A stretch of DNA of 64,000 nucleotides from Gemmatimonadota bacterium (lineage in GTDB: Bacteria; Gemmatimonadota; Gemmatimonadetes; Longimicrobiales; Gaopeijiaceae). Location: positions 682,001-746,000 of the forward strand of contig JAWKQO010000002.1 of assembly GCA_041390105.1 (NCBI GenBank), given 5' to 3'. Below, piece by piece: positions 8,369 to 17,800 of the stretch (positions are counted from its first letter, which is position 1; each line of letters begins with the position of its first letter). The position numbers and the translations under genes were made by a program. The notes beneath the pieces were generated by a model. That model saw nothing but the letters and a program-made list of their open reading frames with translations. It was not told the origin of the DNA and made no database searches.

Positions 8369-9937
8369 GTGAGCCACCCCTCGAACCTCCGAGCTGCCAT
8401 GAGCCCGAACGCACCTGTGCAGGCCGCCCCCCCATCGGCCGCTGCATTGGACGAAGTCTATCTTCGCGCACTCGGCCAGGACTTGATCGCGCTGCGCGAA
8501 GCGGCCGAAGCGTTGGAAGGGGCACATGGACGGGAGGTGGCAGCCGCCGCCCCCGACAATCAGGCCTCCGCGCGTAACCTGTTGCACTACTTGGCGCTAC
8601 GCGGCCGCGACATCCGGGGTCTGCAGGATCGGCTTTCGCGGGCGGGGCTGTCTTCCCTGGGGCGGGCAGAATCCCATGTTCTCGTCAGCCTGGATCGCGT
8701 ACTGGGGATGATCCGCCTGGCGCTGGGCTTGCCACCACTGGCGTCCGAGGCCGCACCCGTGGGCTTCCGCGAGGGACCGGCCCTGTTGGCCACCCACGCA
8801 GCGGCGTTGCTGGGGCCCTCTCCTACAGAGCGGTCCACGCGGATCATGGTCACCCTCCCCACGCAGGCCGGCTCCGACGTGGAGCTGGTTCGGGATATGG
8901 TGGGTGCGGGGATGGACGTGGCGCGCATCAACCTGGCCCACGACGACGAGCCGGTTTGGACCGGAATGGTCGAGGCAGTGCGGAGTGTTGGGGGACGTGG
9001 CGGGCTTCCCACGCGCATCGTCATGGATCTGGCCGGGCCGAAGCTCCGCACGGGCGACGTGGTCGGCCCGGTCGATTCCCCGCGTGTCAAGCGAGGCGAG
9101 CGCTTCCTGGTCGTATCCGATGGCGTGGGCGACGCGGCTGCCAGCACACTGCTGCACCAGCATGACTGTGTCGCCGCTGTCCGCTGTGGCGTAGCGGAGG
9201 TGTTCCTGGATGTTCGAGCCGGCGACCCGCTGGCGCTGGACGACGGGAAGGTTGCGGGGCGCGTCGTGGAATCGACTTCAAACTGGATCGTGGTCGATGT
9301 CACCCGAGCCAAGCGTTCCGGCGTGAAGCTGAAGCCGGGGCGGGGGATCAACCTGCCGGAGACGGGGCTCACCCTTCCGGCACTGAGCGCGGAGGATCGG
9401 AAACATCTCGACTTCGTGGTGGAGCATGCGGATGCTGTGTCTCTCTCCTTCGTCCGGACTGAACAGGATGTGCGCGACGTCCTGGCGGAGCTCAAGCAGC
9501 GCGGTGGCCGGCACCTGGGGTTGATCCTGAAGATCGAGACGGTCGCGGCCTTCCGGCGCCTACCGGGCATCCTGTTGGCCGCGCTCTCCTGGCCGCGAGT
9601 CGGCATCATGATCGCACGGGGCGACCTCGCCGTCGAGGCAGGCTTCGAGCGTCTGGCCGAAGTGCAGGAGGAGCTTCTGTGGATCGCAGAGGCGGCGCAT
9701 CTACCGACAGTGTGGGCGACTCAGGTGCTGGAGTCTCTGGCCAAGTCGGGGCTCCCATCCCGGGCCGAGATCACCGATGCCGCCATGAGCGGGCGGGCCG
9801 AGTGCGTGATGCTGAACAAGGGGCCATACATCGTCGAGGCGATCCAGGCGCTCGACGACATCCTGTCTCGCATGGGCGCCCATCAACAGAAGAAGCGCAC
9901 ACTCCTGCGCAGCCTGCAGGTCAGCGAGCGCATCTGA
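8369..9937 (+). CDS. Atypical pyruvate kinase-like protein with N-terminal extension
   Basis: The C-terminal two thirds match the pyruvate kinase barrel: TRIMVTLPTQAGSD, MDVARINLAH, MDLAGPKLRTG, LILKIETVAAF (catalytic Lys and metal-binding Glu), GIMIARGDLAVE, WATQVLESLAKSGLPSRAE. The first 150 residues are an Ala/Leu-rich helical extension not found in housekeeping enzymes. The C-terminal allosteric domain is missing: the chain stops shortly after the barrel. Two conserved stretches differ: NFSH is NLAH here, and SGET is replaced by LNKGP. These changes touch the monovalent-cation and substrate regions. It could be a slow pyruvate kinase or a paralogue using another phosphoryl donor. GTG 8369 was chosen over ATG 8399 because GGAGGAG precedes it by nine bases. 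Confidence 0.85.
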   Translation: MSHPSNLRAAMSPNAPVQAAPPSAAALDEVYLRALGQDLIALREAAEALEGAHGREVAAAAPDNQASARNLLHYLALRGRDIRGLQDRLSRAGLSSLGRAESHVLVSLDRVLGMIRLALGLPPLASEAAPVGFREGPALLATHAAALLGPSPTERSTRIMVTLPTQAGSDVELVRDMVGAGMDVARINLAHDDEPVWTGMVEAVRSVGGRGGLPTRIVMDLAGPKLRTGDVVGPVDSPRVKRGERFLVVSDGVGDAAASTLLHQHDCVAAVRCGVAEVFLDVRAGDPLALDDGKVAGRVVESTSNWIVVDVTRAKRSGVKLKPGRGINLPETGLTLPALSAEDRKHLDFVVEHADAVSLSFVRTEQDVRDVLAELKQRGGRHLGLILKIETVAAFRRLPGILLAALSWPRVGIMIARGDLAVEAGFERLAEVQEELLWIAEAAHLPTVWATQVLESLAKSGLPSRAEITDAAMSGRAECVMLNKGPYIVEAIQALDDILSRMGAHQQKKRTLLRSLQVSERI

Positions 9938-9961
9938 CGGTCAACGGGGCGCCGTCGCGCC

Positions 9962-11995
9962 TCACGACACCGGCTTCTTCGCCTCCACGGTAGGCCGCAC
10001 CCAGGGCGTCCAGTCTTCACCCAGGACGTGCTTCTGCATCCAGCGGACCTCTTCCACGTCCCGGATGCGCTGGTGCCGCGGTTCCCGGAAGCCGTGGGGT
10101 TCGCGGGGGAACCGCACGTAGCGGACCGGAGCTTTGCCGATGTCGCGCAGGGCAACGAAGAGCATCATGCTCTGCTGTTCGGTATCAGTGGTGTCTTCCT
10201 CGCCATGCAGCAGCAGCGTCGGCGTGGTGACGTTCGTGACATGCGTGATCGCCGACTGGCGGCGCCAGCCCTCGGGGTTGTCCCAGGGTGTCCCCCCGAT
10301 GTGCCACAAGCGCATGTCGTGGTTGAAGCCCGGTCCGTACTCCGCGCTCCAGTCGTAGACCCCCGCGCCGATGGAGGCCGCCTTGAAGCGGCCGGTCTGT
10401 GTGATGGTCCATCCGCCCAGGATGCCGCCGTAGCTCCAGCCCCGCAGCGCCAGTCGCTCGGGATCGGCCACGCCGCGCTCGATCATTGCGTCGACGCCGG
10501 TCTGGAGATCTTGATAGTCCCCCATCCCGATGCCGTCCTCCTCCTGGACGGTGTTCCCTTCGCGCAGGGCATCCGTGTAGCCGCTCGATCCCCGTACGTT
10601 GGGGGAGAGCGACGCGTAGCCCAGGCCGGCGTAGATGTGGTAGCGCGCCGACCACCTGTTGGCGAAGACGCCTGCCGGACCTCCGTGGATGTTCAACATG
10701 AGGGGCACGGCCTCCCCCGAAGGCCGGCCCGCTGGCAGGTGCAGCAGCCCCTCGATCTCGGTGCCGTCCGTCGACCGCCAGCGCACCACGTCCATGTCGG
10801 CGAGCAGAAGGCCCTTCACCTGCGGGTTGGCGTCCGTGATCCGGGTGAGCTCACCCCCCGCGACCTGGCCTACCCAGAGATCGGGAGGCGTGCGGTAGTC
10901 GGAGAAGGTGTAGAGCACACGGGCGCGATCCCGCGAGAAGGACTCTGCCCACAGGGTGCCCTCTCGGTTCGTGAGCCGCTCCAGGCCACCGGAGCGCAGA
11001 TCGAGGCGGAAGAGGTTGGTGGCCGTACCCTGTTGTCCGCTGAACAGGAGATAGCGGCCGTCCGGCGTGAAGACGGCACCACTCGGCGTCCCCTCGAAGC
11101 CGGCGGATACCAGTCGGTGGCTGCCGTCATCGACGTCCAGTAGCCACAGCTTCGTGTTGCGGTTCTTCCACTCGCGGTCGTCGGCTGCGGTGAAGAGCAA
11201 GGAGCGGCCGTCCGGCGCCCAGGCGAGCCCCCCCTCCGGCGCTTCGTTGTTCGTCAAGCGGCGTATCTCGCCGGTCGCCACCTCGAGGACGTGGATCTCG
11301 CGGAGGTAGTCGTCGTTTTCGCGGTTGGAGCGCGAGGCGACGAAGGCGAGGCGGTCGCCCTGGGGTGATACGTCGAAGCTGTTGATAAGCAGTGAATCGG
11401 TGGTGAGGCGGCGTTCCGTCTGATTCTCGAGCTCGAACGCCCAAAGACCCTGCCAGCTGGACAGTGTCTTTCCGTTGGGACCCTCGTCCACGAACACTGC
11501 GTCGGCGCCGTTCTTGATCTCCTTCTCGACGCTGTCCGGACGCGCGTCCTCGGCGGTGAAGAAGAGGTGGCGGCCGTCCTGGCTCCATTGAAAGGAGCGG
11601 ACCGAGGTCGCGTGCTTGGTGAGTTGGATCGCCTCTCCGCCCGCCGTCCTCATGCTGAAGACCTGCTGTTTGCCTTCCACGGCGCGCTTGAACGAGAAGA
11701 ACCGACCATCGGGGGAGAACTGGAAGTCGCTGCCTCCGCCCTCCCCGAGATAGCGAAAGCTCTCGCCGCCACCGGCGGGAGCCAGGTGGTAGGTCTTCTC
11801 GTACTTGTTCTCGGCCCAGTCCAGGCGCTGCTCGGAGTAGAACACCCAGGCACCGTCGGGCGAGAGCAGCGCGTCACCCACCTGGACCATGTCCAGCTCG
11901 TCGTCGACCGTCATGGGTCGGACCTGCGCCGAGAGCAGCGTGGGGGTCAGGAGCAGTGCCAGAAGGGCGAGGAGTCGGCGAGCGCTCGCGACCAC
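9962..11995 (-). CDS. Exported S9 family prolyl-oligopeptidase-type peptidase
   Basis: A serine peptidase of the acylaminoacyl/dipeptidyl-peptidase type that trims oligopeptides outside the cytoplasm. It has a signal peptide (RRLLALLALLLTPTLLSAQ), a seven-bladed WD40/PD40-like propeller (about residues 40-390) with repeated SPDG-type turns, then an alpha/beta hydrolase domain. The catalytic triad reads Ser521 (GWSYGG), Asp601 (HGEED) and His634 (EPHGF). GTG 11995 was chosen because GGAGG lies four bases before it and the signal peptide follows directly; an ATG at 12067 would add an unlikely N-terminus. It is 677 residues, normal for the family. It is divergent from the arsR-led efflux operon. 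A paralogue lies at 30.0-32.0 kb. Confidence 0.92.
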   Translation of the reverse strand: MVASARRLLALLALLLTPTLLSAQVRPMTVDDELDMVQVGDALLSPDGAWVFYSEQRLDWAENKYEKTYHLAPAGGGESFRYLGEGGGSDFQFSPDGRFFSFKRAVEGKQQVFSMRTAGGEAIQLTKHATSVRSFQWSQDGRHLFFTAEDARPDSVEKEIKNGADAVFVDEGPNGKTLSSWQGLWAFELENQTERRLTTDSLLINSFDVSPQGDRLAFVASRSNRENDDYLREIHVLEVATGEIRRLTNNEAPEGGLAWAPDGRSLLFTAADDREWKNRNTKLWLLDVDDGSHRLVSAGFEGTPSGAVFTPDGRYLLFSGQQGTATNLFRLDLRSGGLERLTNREGTLWAESFSRDRARVLYTFSDYRTPPDLWVGQVAGGELTRITDANPQVKGLLLADMDVVRWRSTDGTEIEGLLHLPAGRPSGEAVPLMLNIHGGPAGVFANRWSARYHIYAGLGYASLSPNVRGSSGYTDALREGNTVQEEDGIGMGDYQDLQTGVDAMIERGVADPERLALRGWSYGGILGGWTITQTGRFKAASIGAGVYDWSAEYGPGFNHDMRLWHIGGTPWDNPEGWRRQSAITHVTNVTTPTLLLHGEEDTTDTEQQSMMLFVALRDIGKAPVRYVRFPREPHGFREPRHQRIRDVEEVRWMQKHVLGEDWTPWVRPTVEAKKPVS

Positions 11996-12084
11996 GGGGC
12001 CTCCAGGAAGTCGGCGGATGGTGGACGGTCCGGGGCAGTAGGCTCCGGCCAGGCAGTGGGGTCTCACCCTGGGGAAGCGACCTC

Positions 12085-12127
12085 GACGGGGCCGGCGCTG
12101 TCAAGCGCCGAGGCCGCCGGCCCCGTC
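12085..12127. repeat. Perfect 13-bp inverted repeat between divergent genes
   Basis: GACGGGGCCGGCG (12085-12097) is matched exactly by its reverse complement (12115-12127). Inside the loop a second hairpin (GGCGC/GCGCC) overlaps the first arm and could compete with the outer stem. No T-run follows on either strand, so it is not a standard terminator. It sits upstream of both the S9 peptidase and the arsR promoter. Confidence 0.7.
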
Positions 12128-12193
12128 AAGCTCCGCCTCCGCTGGCCCGTCCCCGGAGGGGCTCGAAAGGCCTCCAGGCCCCTCGCACAGTAC

Positions 12194-12228
12194 ATGCACT
12201 TGTGCATATATAGCAATATATCTATGTT
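12194..12228 (+). promoter_or_regulatory. Promoter of the arsR-efflux operon with overlapping palindromic operator
   Basis: A perfect palindrome, ATGCAC-TT-GTGCAT (12194-12207), overlaps a -35 box TTGTGC (12200-12205). A 17-base AT-rich spacer leads to a -10 box TATGTT (12223-12228). A repressor bound to the palindrome would block RNA polymerase. The -10 ends only seven bases before ATG 12236, so the mRNA may be nearly leaderless. The pattern is seen in the sequence; that ArsR binds here is inferred. Confidence 0.7.
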
Positions 12229-12235
12229 ATCGGCC

Positions 12236-12541
12236 ATGACGAAACGGGGGATGGTCCGCACCGCGGACCCGGACATCCTGCAGCGCGCCGCCGAGATCAT
12301 CCGCATGCTCGGCCATCCCGAGCGCCTGAAGATCGTGGAGGTGCTGGAGCGTGGTGAGGCCACGGTCTCCGAGATCCAGGAGGCCCTGGAACTCCCACAG
12401 GCGACCGTATCCCAACACCTCGCTCGCATGAGAGGGTGCGACATCGTGGCCTCCCGGCGGCAGGGGGTGCACGTCCACTATCGCCTGACCGAGCCTAAGG
12501 TGCCGCACATCCTGAACTGCATTCGCACGTGTGACCTGTGA
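12236..12541 (+). CDS. ArsR-family transcriptional repressor
   Basis: A 101-residue winged-helix repressor that probably controls its own operon and the efflux genes that follow. The family core is clear: LGHPERLKIVEVLERGEATVSE, then the recognition helix QATVSQHLARMRGCDIV and the wing SRRQGVHVHYRL. The classical metal-binding ELCVCDL motif is absent (EATVSE here). The last helix carries two cysteines (NCIRTC) and another sits in RGCDIV, so sensing by C-terminal thiols (metal, persulfide or oxidant) is possible. ATG 12236 lies just after the promoter; ATG 12251 is an alternative, and upstream ATGs fall inside the promoter. It is 43 bases before the TolC gene. Confidence 0.88.
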   Translation: MTKRGMVRTADPDILQRAAEIIRMLGHPERLKIVEVLERGEATVSEIQEALELPQATVSQHLARMRGCDIVASRRQGVHVHYRLTEPKVPHILNCIRTCDL

Positions 12542-12584
12542 TCTCCCACCCCATCTCACGAACCATCGGGCACAACGACATTCC

Positions 12585-13895
12585 ATGACCGGACTACTCC
12601 TCGTGGCGGCTGCGCTCACGGTGCAAGCCGACACCACTCGACTCACGTTGGAGGGCGCGCTGGAGCGGGCCCGCTCGGCCAGCCCGAGCGTGTTGGCGGC
12701 CAAGGCGCAGAGCGCCGCCGCTGACGCACGCGTGTGGAACGCCACACGCGCGTTCCTGCCCTCGACCCGGGTCGAGCTGCAGAGCATGCGTACGACCGAC
12801 CCGGTCGGCGTCTTCGGGCTGAAGCTCAGACAAGAGCGCTTCGCAGCCGAGGACCTGAGTCTGGACGCGTTGAATCGGCCGGATGCCATCGGGGGTCACT
12901 CCACCACGCTCGGCGTGGAGTTGCCGCTGATGGCCCCCGAGGGCTGGTTCGGCTTCCAGGCGGCCCGGAGTGCTGCGGACGCCCAGCGGGCCGGCACCCG
13001 CCGCACCGCCAGCGCCGTGGCGTTCGGGGTCACGCAACTGTATTGGGGAGCGCAGTGGGCGGCTCACGCCGTAGCGGCATTGGACACGGCGCTCACCGCG
13101 GCCCGTGCCCACGCGGCGCAGGCCGAGGCCATGGAGCGGCAAGGACTGACCACCGGTCTGGACGCTCGTCTCGCGCGCATTGCCAGCCGCGAGATCGAGA
13201 TCCGGTTGGCGCAAGCCGAGGTGGAACGGGACGTGGCACTCAGCACCTTGGCCACCCAACTGGGGCTACCGGCCGATGCCGCGCTCGCCTTGTCCGATCC
13301 CCTCACCGCCGGGACGCCGGGCCTCTGCACCGAGGACGCGTCCTGTGATCTGGAGGGACGCGGGGATCTACAGGCCATGCGCGCCGGGGCCGATGCCGCG
13401 CGCCTGGCCGAGCGCAGCGCCTGGTGGGCCCAACTGCCTCAGGTGATGGGGTTCGCGCAGCTCGCCCACCACTCGGGGGATGCACCCTGGGCCGGTGGCT
13501 CCGGCGACTGGACCGTGGGTCTGGGGCTCCGTTGGAACGTCTTCCCCGGTCTTTCCGGCGTCGGCGCGGTGCGGGAAGCGAATGCGCAGCGGCGAGCGGT
13601 CGATGCCCAACTCGAACAAGCCCAGCTCGCTGCCGAGACCGAGGTGCGCGCCGCGGCCCAACGCCTCGCCCTGGCCGAGCGCGCGCTCGACCTGGCGACC
13701 GAGGCCGAGGCCGAGGCCCGCACGGCGCTCGATCAGGCGCGCCTGCGCTACCGCACGGGCGTGGCCCCGATCACCGAGCTACTCGACGTGCAGGCAACAG
13801 CTACCGAGACCTCCCTTTCTCTCTGGACCGCTCGACGGGATCTGCTCGTCGCGCGTGCAGCCCTGGACTTCGCGTACGGAGTACACGACCGATGA
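12585..13895 (+). CDS. TolC-family outer membrane efflux protein
   Basis: The outer-membrane channel of a tripartite efflux pump. The 436-residue chain has a short signal peptide (MTGLLLVAAALTVQA), then long amphipathic Ala/Gln/Glu-rich helices arranged as two repeats typical of TolC (LEGALERARSASPSVLAAKAQ; later LRWNVFPGLSGVGAVREANAQ and a closing YRTGVAPITELLDVQATATE). The start is ATG 12585; an upstream in-frame start would overlap arsR. Its stop overlaps the adaptor start (ATGA at 13892). It probably shares the arsR promoter, since only 43 bases separate the genes. Confidence 0.9.
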   Translation: MTGLLLVAAALTVQADTTRLTLEGALERARSASPSVLAAKAQSAAADARVWNATRAFLPSTRVELQSMRTTDPVGVFGLKLRQERFAAEDLSLDALNRPDAIGGHSTTLGVELPLMAPEGWFGFQAARSAADAQRAGTRRTASAVAFGVTQLYWGAQWAAHAVAALDTALTAARAHAAQAEAMERQGLTTGLDARLARIASREIEIRLAQAEVERDVALSTLATQLGLPADAALALSDPLTAGTPGLCTEDASCDLEGRGDLQAMRAGADAARLAERSAWWAQLPQVMGFAQLAHHSGDAPWAGGSGDWTVGLGLRWNVFPGLSGVGAVREANAQRRAVDAQLEQAQLAAETEVRAAAQRLALAERALDLATEAEAEARTALDQARLRYRTGVAPITELLDVQATATETSLSLWTARRDLLVARAALDFAYGVHDR

Positions 13896-14890
13896 AGATG
13901 TCTGCACTGACGGTGTCGCTCACGCTCATCCTGGGCGCCTGTGGAGCGGAGGAGCCGGCGATGGCCGAGCGGTCGACCGGCGCGGCCGAGGGTGTCGCCG
14001 TCCATGCCGAGACACTGCCGACCACCGTGCGCGTGACCGGGGATGTACGTCCCACGGCGCGGGCGGAGTTGGCGACCCGGGTGATGGCGCGGGTCACCGC
14101 CATCAACACCGAGCTGGGCGCGCGGGTGACCAGTGGCCAGACGCTGATTCGCCTCGGCGTCGAAGACATCGCAGCCGCCCGCCAGCGGGCGAGCGCGGCC
14201 GCCAGGTTGGCGGAGGCAGCGCACGCCGAGGCCGTTCGCAACGCAGCGCGCATGGACACCCTGGTTCAGCAGGACGCGGTCTCGCGCGTCCAGCGTGACC
14301 AGGCCCACCTCGGACTCGCCAAGGCGGACGCGGACCTGGCCATGGCTCGCGCGGCGGTCGACGAAGTGGAGGCAGCGGCAGCCTACGCCGAGATCCGCGC
14401 GCCCTTCGCTGGCGTGGTGGTCGCGCGCAGCGTGGACGTCGGCGACCTGGCGGCCCCCGGCATGCCCCTGCTGGTTGTGGAGCGCAGCGGGCCCCGCGAG
14501 GCGGTTCTCTTCGCTCCCACGGAGGTGTCCGTGCACGTGCGTGCCGGCGACACCCTACAGGTGGAGTCCGCCGACGGCCGCCGTGGAACGGCTGCGGTCA
14601 CGGCGGTTGCCGGCGGCGCGGACCCGATGACGCGCACCGTGGAGATCAAAGCCCAGTTGCCCGCGGACTGGGCCACGGGGCTCGCTCTAACGGCGTGGCT
14701 TCCGACGGGCCAACACGAAGGGATCGCGGTCCCGGAGGCCGCCATCGTTCGTCGTGGTCAGCTGACCGGCGTCGAGGTGGTCGAGGAGGGACGGGTGGTG
14801 ACCCGCTGGATTCGGCTCGGTCGTGAGCTGCCGGATGGACGGGTCGAAGTACTGTCGGGCCTCGAGGCCGGGGAGAGGATCGTCCGATGA
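13892..14890 (+). CDS. RND efflux periplasmic adaptor (HlyD/MFP) lipoprotein
   Basis: The membrane-fusion subunit bridging the inner-membrane pump and TolC. The N-terminus is a lipoprotein signal with lipobox LGAC, so the protein is anchored by lipid. It shows the two half lipoyl/biotinyl motifs (VMARVTAINTELGARVTSGQ and YAEIRAPFAGVVVARSVDVGD) flanking an alpha-helical hairpin (about residues 90-150), then beta-barrel and membrane-proximal domains ending in LSGLEAGERIVR. It is 332 residues and is joined by ATGA overlaps on both sides. No His- or Met-rich metal-binding stretch is seen, so the substrate cannot be read from it. Confidence 0.92.
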   Translation: MKMSALTVSLTLILGACGAEEPAMAERSTGAAEGVAVHAETLPTTVRVTGDVRPTARAELATRVMARVTAINTELGARVTSGQTLIRLGVEDIAAARQRASAAARLAEAAHAEAVRNAARMDTLVQQDAVSRVQRDQAHLGLAKADADLAMARAAVDEVEAAAAYAEIRAPFAGVVVARSVDVGDLAAPGMPLLVVERSGPREAVLFAPTEVSVHVRAGDTLQVESADGRRGTAAVTAVAGGADPMTRTVEIKAQLPADWATGLALTAWLPTGQHEGIAVPEAAIVRRGQLTGVEVVEEGRVVTRWIRLGRELPDGRVEVLSGLEAGERIVR

Positions 14891-17800
14891 AGACGGGTCC
14901 CTCCGGAGGAATCGCGCAGCGCTTCCTCCACTCGAAGCTCACGCCCCTTCTGATCGGCGCGTCGATGGCGGCCGGCGTGGGCGGGCTGCTGACCACGCCC
15001 CGCGAAGAAGAGCCGCAGATCCGCGTCCCGATGATCGACGTGGCTGTCGGCCTGCCCGGAGCGGGACCGCGCGAAGTGGAGCGGCGCATCGTGGAGCCGC
15101 TGGAGAGGGCGCTGTGGGAGGTGCCCGGAATCGAATACCTCTACTCGGCTTCGCAGAGTGACGGGGCGCTGGTGACTGCGCGCTTCGAAGTCGGCACCGA
15201 GCCGGAGACCGCGCTCACGAGGCTCTATGGGAAGCTCCTGGCCAATGCGGCCAGCGCCCCTCCGGGAGCGACGCCTCCGTTGGTCACGCTGCACGGGATC
15301 AACGAGGTGCCGATCCTGACGCTGACCTTCTCCTCCGCCACGGACGCAACGGGCGGCTACCTGCTGCGCCAGCAGGCCGCCGAACTCGCGGCGGAGATCA
15401 AGAGAATCCCCGATGTGGCAGAGACCTGGGTGGTCGGAGGCGCCCCGCGCGAGGTCTCGGTGACACTGGACCCGGCGGCGCTCGCGGCACGGGGACTGTC
15501 CGCCGCAGTGGTGCTGCACGCCCTCGGCACGTCGAACGTGGAGCTGCCCGCCGGGTCGCTGGTCGCCGCCAACCGGGTGGTGCCCGTCCGAATCGGTCAC
15601 CTTCTGCGCCGCCCCGATCAGGTGGCCGAGGTCGTCGTCGGAACCTACCAGGGCAGGGCCGTGCGCCTGGGCGACGTGGCCCAGGTGGAGGACGGCCCCG
15701 CGGAGCCGGACCAGTACGTCGCCCACTTGGACGGCGAACCGGATGCCCGCTTCGAGTCGGCCGTCACGTTGGCCATTGCCAAGCGCGAAGGTACCAACGC
15801 CGCCGACATTGCCGAGCACGTGCTCGAGCGGGTCGAGGATCTGCGGGGAGCCGTGCTGGCCGAGGATGTACGGGTCACGGAGACGCGCAACTACGGGGAG
15901 ACCGCCACCGAGAAGTCCCGTGAGCTGCTCCAGCACATCCTGATCGCGACCCTGGGCGTCGCGCTACTGGTCTGGTTCGCGTTGGGGTGGCGTGAAGCCG
16001 TGGTGGTGCTGGTGGCGGTGCCGGTCACGCTGGCGCTTACGTTGCTGGTGTATCGGCTCTACGGCTACACGCTCAATCGCATCACCTTGTTTGCACTGGT
16101 CTTCGCGATCGGCATTCTGGTGGACGACGCCATCGTCGTCGTCGAGAACATCGCCCGTCATCTGGGCATGGGCCGTCGCCACGCGGACGAGGCCGCGGTC
16201 ATCGCCGTGGACGAGGTGGGCAATCCCACCATCCTGGCCACGCTGACCGTGATCGCGGCCATCTTGCCGATGGCATTCGTTTCCGGTCTGATGGGGCCCT
16301 ACATGCGCCCCATTCCAGTGGGCGCCTCCGTGGCGATGGTCTTCTCACTGGTGGTCGCCTTCGCCATCACGCCCTATCTCGCGGTGCGTTTGCTGAAGGG
16401 TCACGCCGCCGAGCATCCGACCGGTGGCGGCTCGGAGGAGGAGCCGCTTCCGCAGGGTCGGGTGGCCCAGAGCTACCGTAGGGCCCTGGAGGGATGGATT
16501 GCGTCGGACCGCAAGCGCTGGAGCGCCTATGGGGTGATGGTGGCGCTGCTGCTGCTCTCGATGCTGCTGGTGCCGCTCAAGCTGGTGAAGGTCAAGATGC
16601 TGCCCTTCGACAACAAGAGCGAATTCCAGCTCATCGTGGACATGCCCGAGGGCACCACGCTGGAGCGCACCAACGAGGTGGCTCAGGCGTTGGCCCTGGC
16701 GGTTGCGGACGACCCCGATGTCCGGGACGTGCAGACGTACGCGGGCATCGGTGCCCCGTTCAACTTCAACGGCCTGGTGCGGCACTACTTCTTGCGCCGC
16801 GGGCCCACGGTGGCCGATGTCCAGGTCAACCTGGTGGACAGGCACGAGCGGGACGACCAGAGCCACGCCATCGCGCTGCGACTCCGTCCACGGGTCGACT
16901 CGGTGGCCCGGGCCTACGGCGCCTCGGTCAAGCTGGCCGAGATCCCGCCGGGCCCGCCCGTGCTGGCCACCCTGACCGCCGAGGTCTACGGCCCCGACTA
17001 CGAGCAGCAGATCGAGAGCGCGCGTCGCGTGAAGGAGGTCTTCGAGCGCACCGAAGGCGTGGTGGACGTGGATTGGACGGTCGAGGCCGAGCACCGCCAG
17101 GTGCGTGCGGCCATCGCCCAGGCGGAGGCGCTGCGCGCGGGGGTCACTCCGGAGGACCTGGCGCGCACCGTGGCCGCGGCCAGCGGCGGAGCCGTGGGCG
17201 GCTTGCTGCACGACGAGCACGCGGCGGAGCCGGTGCCGGTGCGCGTACGCCTGGCGCCCGCCGATCGGGCCGTGGTCGGGGATCTGGCATCGCTACCGAT
17301 CGCCACGCCAACCGGCGTACGCCGGCTGGGAACGCTCGCGTCCTTCGACAGCGTGCCAGCGCCGGTCACGCTGCACCGCAAGAACCTCCGACCGGTGGTC
17401 TACGTCACCGCTGACGTGGCGGGTGCGCTGGAGAGTCCGGCGTACGCCATGCTTGCCATGCGCCACGATCTCGCGGACGGGCCCGAAGGGGTGGACGTCT
17501 ACTACGCCGCCTCGCCCACCCTGACCGAGAAGCCGTTCCTGGTATGGGACGGCGAATGGAAGATCACGGTCGATGTATTCCGGGACCTGGGGATCGCGTT
17601 CGCAGCAGTGCTGGTGCTGATCTACGTGCTCGTGGTGGCCTGGTTCCAGTCCTTCACGATTCCGCTGGTCATCATGGCGCCGATCCCGCTCACGCTGATC
17701 GGGATCCTCCCCGCGCACGCCCTGAGCGGCGCCTTCTTCACGGCCACGTCCATGATCGGCATGATCGCCCTCGCGGGGATCATCGTGCGCAACTCCATCC

